DNA from: Deltaproteobacteria bacterium
Lineage (GTDB): Bacteria; Desulfobacterota; DSM-4660; Desulfatiglandales; HGW-15
Assembly: GCA_020342025.1 (NCBI GenBank)
Contig: CP070840.1
Span: forward strand, 795,890-805,381
Length of the DNA: 9,492 bases
Reading direction: 5' to 3'
Part shown: piece after piece, positions 5,321 through 9,492 of the stretch
Position numbering within the stretch: the first letter of the stretch is position 1
How the letters are laid out: each line of letters opens with the position of its first letter
Made by a program: the position numbers and the translations under genes
Notes under the pieces: model-generated
Told to the model about the DNA's origin: nothing
The model's database searches: none
Seen by the model: only the letters and a program-made list of their open reading frames with translations

Positions 5321-6475
5321 TTGGACTTTGATCTGACAGAAGAGCATAAAATGATCCGTGATATGTGCCGGTCTTTTAGTCAGGAGGTGATTGCTCCCCG
5401 GGCCGAAGAGATCGAGCGCACAGGTGAATACCCCTATGATATCATTAATCAGATGGCTGAATTGGGGATGATGGGTATTCCCATCTCTGAGGCGTATGGC
5501 GGCAGTGGGGGAGACTGGGTTGGGATGCACCTCTGTATCGAGGAGGTATCTCGTGGTGATATCACGTTTGGCGCACTTCTGGACGTGACAACCAGTGTTG
5601 TGGCCCAGGAGCTGGAGGTCTTTGGCACAGAGGAGCAGAAGGAGAAGTATCTGGTTCCCATCGCACGAGGTGAAAAGATCGGCGCTTTCGGTCTGACAGA
5701 ACCGGATGCGGGCTCTGATGCGGGATCATTGCGGACGACCGCCATTTTGGATGGCCAGGATTGGATCATCAATGGGACCAAACAGTTCATCACCAACATA
5801 GGTCTCGAAAATGCCAGTCTGATTGTAATTACGGCCATAACCAAAAAGGCCCATAAGGGACGTGGCATTATCTCTACCTTTATCGTCCCTAAGGACGCGC
5901 CAGGATTTCAACTGGGCAGGAGGTACGAAAAGATGGGATGGCATGGTTCGGCCACCCATGAGGTGATCTTTGACGAATGCAGGGTCGCTAAAGACTGCGT
6001 CCTCGGCGATCCCGCCAAAGGTTTTTCGCAACACCTGGCCGTTCTGCAAACCGGGCGTATTAGCATTGCGGCCATGTCGGTGGGTGTGGCACAGGCGTGT
6101 TTAGATGAGTCCCTGCGTTATGCCATGGAGAGGATACAGTTTGGCAGGCCCATTGGCAACTTCCAGGCCATTCAGTTCAAGCTTGCTGATATGTCTGTGG
6201 CCATTGAGCTGTCTCGGAATCAGTACCTAAAGGCGGCCTGGCTTAAGGATCAGGGACGAAAACATACATTTGAGGCAACGGCGGCAAAGCTCTTTGCCTC
6301 TGAGATGCTGGAAAAGACGGCCTCAGATGCCGTTCAAATACATGGCGGATACGGATATATGGCAGAATATCCGGTTTCTCGCTATTACAAGGGGGCCAAG
6401 GTGTTGCAGATCGTGGAGGGAACCTCAGAGGTGATGCGAATGATTTTGTCGAGGGAAATGGGGCTGGACGCGTGA
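5321..6475 (+). CDS. Acyl-CoA dehydrogenase
   Basis: This 384-residue flavoprotein has the full three-part acyl-CoA dehydrogenase fold. It catalyses FAD-dependent alpha,beta-desaturation of an acyl-CoA and passes electrons to electron-transfer flavoprotein in the cytoplasm. Visible motifs are FGLTEPDAGSD (about residues 123-133, FAD and substrate binding), WIINGTKQFITN, the RIQFGRPI stretch near 271, IHGGYGYM near 340 and VEGTSE near 365, where E366 aligns with the catalytic base of short- and branched-chain enzymes. The TTG start is preferred because it gives the family-typical MDFDLTEEHKM and leaves AAAGGGG (5306-5312) at 8 nt. A GTG at 5312 is in frame but has no room for a ribosome binding site. 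The gene is divergent from the dehydratase gene. Chain-length preference cannot be read from the sequence. Confidence 0.93.
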   Translation: MDFDLTEEHKMIRDMCRSFSQEVIAPRAEEIERTGEYPYDIINQMAELGMMGIPISEAYGGSGGDWVGMHLCIEEVSRGDITFGALLDVTTSVVAQELEVFGTEEQKEKYLVPIARGEKIGAFGLTEPDAGSDAGSLRTTAILDGQDWIINGTKQFITNIGLENASLIVITAITKKAHKGRGIISTFIVPKDAPGFQLGRRYEKMGWHGSATHEVIFDECRVAKDCVLGDPAKGFSQHLAVLQTGRISIAAMSVGVAQACLDESLRYAMERIQFGRPIGNFQAIQFKLADMSVAIELSRNQYLKAAWLKDQGRKHTFEATAAKLFASEMLEKTASDAVQIHGGYGYMAEYPVSRYYKGAKVLQIVEGTSEVMRMILSREMGLDA

Positions 6476-6520
6476 GCTTTCTGGCGACTTGGCGCTTCGT
6501 CACGAATATCATCTCCAAAA

Positions 6521-6569
6521 ATGAATCATGAATGACGAATAGAGAATCTTGAACTCCGAATTCCATATT
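6521..6569. repeat. Heptameric GAAT tandem repeat
   Basis: Seven consecutive 7-bp units follow the pattern nnGAATn: ATGAATC, ATGAATG, ACGAATA, GAGAATC, TTGAACT, CCGAATT and a decayed CCATATT. Five units keep GAAT exactly, in strict 7-bp phase. It fills much of the 153-bp gap between the first acyl-CoA dehydrogenase and the short-chain dehydrogenase. Degenerate heptamer repeats of this kind occur between genes of several environmental bacteria; no function is known. Confidence 0.6.
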
Positions 6570-6628
6570 CTTTTGTGCTATAGGCAACATCACGGTAGAG
6601 AAAGTGAAAGGAGAGGAGGAGGTTTATC

Positions 6629-7396
6629 ATGGAGATAAAAGGGTGTGTTTGTGTGGTGAGCGGAGGGGCTTCCGGTTTGGGAGAGGCCACTGTCCGTCAC
6701 CTTTTGGAGAAGGGCTCAAAGATCTCAATCCTCGATATTGGGGAAGAGAGTGGGCAAAAAATTGCATCAGAACTGGGTGACTCTGTGATATTCTGCAAGA
6801 CGGATGTGACGGATGAGGAGAGTGTCCAGGCGGCCATGGATAGGACCATGGAAACATTCGGGGCTATTCATGGAGCCATTAATTGTGCTGGGGTTGGGAC
6901 GCCTGCGAAAGTTCTCGGTAAAGAAGGCCCAATGTCCATTGCGCAATTTAATCAAGTGGTGCAGATCAATCTGGTGGGCACGATGAATGTGATCAGGTTG
7001 GCTGGGGAACATATTGTGAAGAACGACCCCAATTCGGACGGTGAGAGGGGGGTGGTGGTCAATACGGCCTCTGTGGCCGCATGGGAAGGACAGTTCGGTC
7101 AGGCCGCTTACGCTGCATCCAAAGCGGGCGTGGTGGGTGTGACCTTGCCCGTAGCCAGGGAATTCTCCGAGTACGGCATAAGGGTCGTAACCATAGCCCC
7201 AGGGCTCTTCGAGACGCCCATGTTGGCTGGATTGCCAGACAAGGTCAAAGAGTCTCTCAACCAGATGACCCTGTTCCCAAAGCGATTGGGGAAACCCGTT
7301 GAATTTGCCAAACTCGTTTATCATATTATAGAAAACCCCATGCTCAATGGAGAAGTTATCAGGCTGGATGGGGGAATGAGGATGGGCGCCAGATAA
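6629..7396 (+). CDS. 3-hydroxyacyl-CoA dehydrogenase type II (HSD10-like short-chain dehydrogenase)
   Basis: This 255-residue short-chain dehydrogenase closely resembles HSD17B10, which oxidises 3-hydroxyacyl-CoA and 3-hydroxy-2-methylacyl-CoA to 3-ketoacyl-CoA with NAD. The cofactor motif is SGGASGLGEA (residues 11-20), with D36 favouring NAD over NADP. NCAG is at 85-88. The catalytic set is N114, S148, Y161 and K165. Strongly HSD10-like stretches are NTASVAAWEGQFGQAAYAAS, VTIAPGLFETPML and NPMLNGEVIRLDGGMRM. AGGAGGAGG precedes the ATG by about 6 nt, the strongest ribosome binding site in the window. It lies between two acyl-CoA dehydrogenases, so a beta-oxidation role, possibly on short or branched acyl chains, is likely. 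The HSD10 resemblance is seen; the substrate is inferred. Confidence 0.92.
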   Translation: MEIKGCVCVVSGGASGLGEATVRHLLEKGSKISILDIGEESGQKIASELGDSVIFCKTDVTDEESVQAAMDRTMETFGAIHGAINCAGVGTPAKVLGKEGPMSIAQFNQVVQINLVGTMNVIRLAGEHIVKNDPNSDGERGVVVNTASVAAWEGQFGQAAYAASKAGVVGVTLPVAREFSEYGIRVVTIAPGLFETPMLAGLPDKVKESLNQMTLFPKRLGKPVEFAKLVYHIIENPMLNGEVIRLDGGMRMGAR

Positions 7397-7458
7397 TGGG
7401 AGACGGGGTTGTGTAATTTGTATTACAGGAAAGAAAAAATGTTACAGGAGGATGGTTA

Positions 7459-9075
7459 ATGAATCAACAGGATAAAATGGATCCAGAAGTTCTTAACATG
7501 ATCCTAGATACCATCTCCAAACTGGAAAGAGACAGGGTATCGCTCGAGACAAAGCTGGAGATGGACCGTAGCGGAGAGTTTCCCATGGAGCTCATCCGTT
7601 TCATGCTGGGTCCTGATGTGGCCCTTCACCTCATTTTTATCCCGGAAGAGTTTGGGGGTCTTGGGGCTGGAGCCACCGAGATTGCCATCATATCGGAAAG
7701 AATGGCCAAGATGGATTTGGCTGTGGCCACGTCTTTCTTGGCCATATGCCTGGGTATGGACCCCATAAGGGTGGGAGCCACCAGGGAGCAAAAAGAAAAA
7801 TATGTTCGCAAAGTGGGCGAGGAAGGTCTCATCGTGGCTTATGGGGTTACAGAACCAGAGGCGGGGTCCAATGTTCAGGCCCTCAAAACAAGGGCGGAAA
7901 GGGTGCTCGATGAAGAAGGAAACATCATGGGGTACAAGATCAACGGCCAAAAACAATTTATCACCAATGGTGGTGTTGCGGACCTCTACACCATTCTGGC
8001 CGATACGCCCGAAGGCCCTTCCTTTTTCATTGTTGAAGCTGGCGCTGAGGGGCTGAATCCCGGAAAACATGAGGATAAACATGGCATCAGGGCTTCCGAT
8101 ACGTGTCCCTTGATTCTGGAAGACCTTTATGTGCCCGTCGAGAACCTTGTGGGTGGCATAGAAGGTCAGGGGTTGAAACAGGCCAATAAGGTTTTTGGGT
8201 ACACGAGGCTCATGGTGGCCACCTTCGGCCTGGGCGGGGGAATGGCCTCTCTAGAAAGGGCCATCAGCTATTCCAAAGAAAGGGTGCAATTCGGTACCCC
8301 TCTTTGTGAAAAGCAGGGATATACCCACAAGCTATTGGTCCCCCATGCCGTGCAACTGGAAGCAGCGCGGGCCTATATCGAAAAAACAGCCCAGAGGTTG
8401 GACACGGGTGATGAAGACCTCCAAGTGGAGGGCTCCATTGCCAAGTACTTTGCCACGGAGGCTGGTGATGCTATGGCCAATGACGGCATACAGGCATTCG
8501 GTGGATATGGCTATATGCGTGAATATGAGGTGGAAAAAATCAAGCGAGACGTGAAAATTCTCCCCCTTTATGAAGGAACCAGTGAAATACAGAGAAATAT
8601 TATTTCCGTGTTTCGCATGCGGGAGACAGTGCGCTCAAAAGGTAGACACTACCTGGACATGGCAGAGGTGTTGGAGAGACTCCCAGAGGAGAGTGGCGCC
8701 CCGTTGGTTTCCACCGCAATCCGTATTTTGAACGAAGTTATTTTGAGTGCCCGAAAGGAAAAGCTGACCAAATCCCAGTATGTCATGTTCCAGCTAGCTG
8801 ATATGATGGCCTGGTGCGAGGTGGGTGACGCCCTTTGTCAAAAAGCGGCCACCTACAATGGGAAAGAGCGGACGCCAGAATTCATAAAGGCTACAGCCCG
8901 TCTATTTGCCAGGGAGGTGGCGGAGAAGGTCTATATGAATGGACTCAGAATAGCCCGCGGTTGCGATAAGGATATTGACGAGGTTATGGAGAGACTCAAT
9001 TCCTTGGATCTGGCTGAAGCCATGAGGAGCCATCTGAAAGATATGGACCTGGTCGCCAGAGAATTAGTAAAATAG
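7459..9075 (+). CDS. Acyl-CoA dehydrogenase with C-terminal extension
   Basis: The first 385 or so of 538 residues are an acyl-CoA dehydrogenase: IPEEFGGLGAG near 61, YGVTEPEAGSN (128-138), KINGQKQFITNGG (160-172), RVQFGTPL near 275, FGGYGYMREYEVEK near 347 and LYEGTSEIQRN, in which E372 is the likely catalytic base. About 150 further helical, charged residues follow (GRHYLDMAEVLERL, then a long KSQYVMFQLADMMAWCEVGD stretch). Ordinary short-chain enzymes of about 380 residues lack these, whereas very-long-chain enzymes have a comparable C-terminal domain that mediates dimerisation or membrane contact. The N-terminal helical domain looks slightly unusual, with MLGPDVALHLIFIPEEFGG. AGGAGG at 7446-7451 lies 7 nt before the ATG, and the gap to the short-chain dehydrogenase gene is 62 bp, so they are probably co-transcribed. 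Substrate unknown. Confidence 0.92.
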   Translation: MNQQDKMDPEVLNMILDTISKLERDRVSLETKLEMDRSGEFPMELIRFMLGPDVALHLIFIPEEFGGLGAGATEIAIISERMAKMDLAVATSFLAICLGMDPIRVGATREQKEKYVRKVGEEGLIVAYGVTEPEAGSNVQALKTRAERVLDEEGNIMGYKINGQKQFITNGGVADLYTILADTPEGPSFFIVEAGAEGLNPGKHEDKHGIRASDTCPLILEDLYVPVENLVGGIEGQGLKQANKVFGYTRLMVATFGLGGGMASLERAISYSKERVQFGTPLCEKQGYTHKLLVPHAVQLEAARAYIEKTAQRLDTGDEDLQVEGSIAKYFATEAGDAMANDGIQAFGGYGYMREYEVEKIKRDVKILPLYEGTSEIQRNIISVFRMRETVRSKGRHYLDMAEVLERLPEESGAPLVSTAIRILNEVILSARKEKLTKSQYVMFQLADMMAWCEVGDALCQKAATYNGKERTPEFIKATARLFAREVAEKVYMNGLRIARGCDKDIDEVMERLNSLDLAEAMRSHLKDMDLVARELVK

Positions 9076-9089
9076 CAATCAAATATGGG

Positions 9090-9330
9090 AACCGCAGACG
9101 CACACAGACTTTTTGTCCGGCCCACATGGCCGGACAAAAGATGTCATCCGCCTCCGGCGGAAAGGATGGATTTCTCGTTATCATCCAAACTCTCGTCCTT
9201 CGCGGTGGCCTGGAATTTAAACGCCGATGGTGAGAACCCTGCCTAATTTGCCCGAAGGGCCTGCCAAAAGATGGTTCCGCCATTGTCGGCGGAACCATCT
9301 GTCTGCGCAAGTCAGCGTGTGTCTGCGGTT
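9090..9330. mobile_element. MITE-like 241-bp element with terminal inverted repeats
   Basis: Twenty-one base pairs at 9090-9110 (AACCGCAGACG then CACACAGACT) match the reverse complement of 9310-9330 at 18 positions. Between these ends are three strong palindromes: TTTTGTCCGGCC/GGCCGGACAAAA (9111-9122, 9128-9139), TCCGCC-TCC-GGCGGA (9147-9161) and a perfect 13-bp stem (9269-9281, 9288-9300) with a 6-nt loop. AAAAGATG followed by TCCGCC occurs at both inner hairpin positions, which suggests internal duplication. No coding sequence is seen. The ends recall the common 'CCGCAGA...' intergenic repeats of many bacterial genomes. It lies 15 bp after the dehydrogenase stop and may act as a 3' RNA structure, but no T-tract follows the hairpins. 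Mobility is inference. Confidence 0.6.
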
Positions 9331-9342
9331 TACAAGTGACAG

Positions 9343-9492
9343 ATGAGCAATGTTAAAAGGTATCGCCGTGCCCTTTCAAATAGGCGCCGCAGTAGAATGG
9401 CGGGCAGTACAACAAAGGATTCATATGAAAAGCTGCGCTTAGACCCGCATCTCAAACCTGTCTTCAGAAAGATAGGTGTTCCCAAACCCACC
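9343..9492 (+). CDS. Partial hypothetical protein, possible helicase N-terminus (runs off right edge)
   Basis: From the ATG at 9343 a frame stays open for 50 codons to the edge. It starts basic (MSNVKRYRRALSNRRRSRM) and continues KDSYEKLRLDPHLKPVFRKI with GVPKPT at the end. LDPHLKPVFRKIGVPKP looks like a genuine protein segment and reminds me of the stretch just before the Q-motif of some DEAD/DEAH helicases, but no diagnostic motif is inside the window. No clear ribosome binding site precedes 9343 or the in-frame ATG at 9397. The start is uncertain and the function is not established. Confidence 0.4.
   Translation, partial: MSNVKRYRRALSNRRRSRMAGSTTKDSYEKLRLDPHLKPVFRKIGVPKPT

Noticed and set aside
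9109..9140. Intrinsic terminator formed by the TTTTGTCCGGCC hairpin
   Set aside because: The T run is inside the 5' arm and A residues follow the 3' arm on both strands, so there is no T-tract after the stem.
9111..9300. CRISPR array or tRNA-like structure in the hairpin region
   Set aside because: There is no regular repeat-spacer spacing and no tRNA arms; the pattern is inverted repeats of a mobile-type element.
9350..9442. Thirty-codon frame beginning MLKGIAVPFQ
   Set aside because: It is short, has no ribosome binding site and overlaps a more protein-like frame from 9343 that remains open to the window edge.

Overview
The window looks like a chromosomal segment of an anaerobic bacterium, most likely a Desulfobacterota (deltaproteobacterial) fatty-acid or aromatic-acid degrader. 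The gene content points that way: an acyl-CoA ligase, two acyl-CoA dehydrogenases, an HSD10-type dehydrogenase, an oxygen-sensitive 4-hydroxybutyryl-CoA dehydratase-type enzyme, DUF362 and DUF1573 proteins, and short intergenic repeats. The lineage is inferred from gene content only.

Layout. The minus-strand block at the left holds the N-terminal part of an AMP-forming acyl-CoA synthetase (1-425, runs off the edge) and, upstream of it, a TetR-family regulator (526-1158). The regulator has a strong sigma70-like promoter (1229-1258) carrying two related dyads, and a weaker third dyad lies ahead of the ligase gene. Divergent from it is a DUF362 protein with a cysteine-rich C-terminus (1372-2532). 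Next come a 140-bp inverted-repeat element (2604-2743) and an exported DUF1573 protein (2782-3516). The DUF1573 reading frame is interrupted once, by a TGA exactly where the family's CGC motif has its first cysteine.

The central part is a catabolic cluster. A 4-hydroxybutyryl-CoA dehydratase/vinylacetyl-CoA isomerase family gene (3577-5040, minus) is divergent from a plus-strand run: acyl-CoA dehydrogenase (5321-6475), HSD10-like short-chain dehydrogenase (6629-7396) and a second acyl-CoA dehydrogenase with a long C-terminal extension (7459-9075). A 7-bp-period GAAT repeat lies between the first two plus-strand genes. To the right is a 241-bp element with imperfect 21-bp terminal inverted repeats and strong internal hairpins (9090-9330), then an open reading frame that leaves the window.

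Together the genes can activate an acid to its CoA ester, desaturate it, oxidise a 3-hydroxyacyl-CoA, and interconvert 4-hydroxyacyl-CoA and enoyl-CoA species by radical chemistry. A TetR fatty-acyl sensor may control the left part. The true substrate cannot be read from the sequence. The most noteworthy observation is the candidate selenocysteine DUF1573 protein: a U-G-C motif replaces C-G-C, the frame is intact beyond the TGA, and a small hairpin sits at a distance compatible with a bacterial SECIS element.
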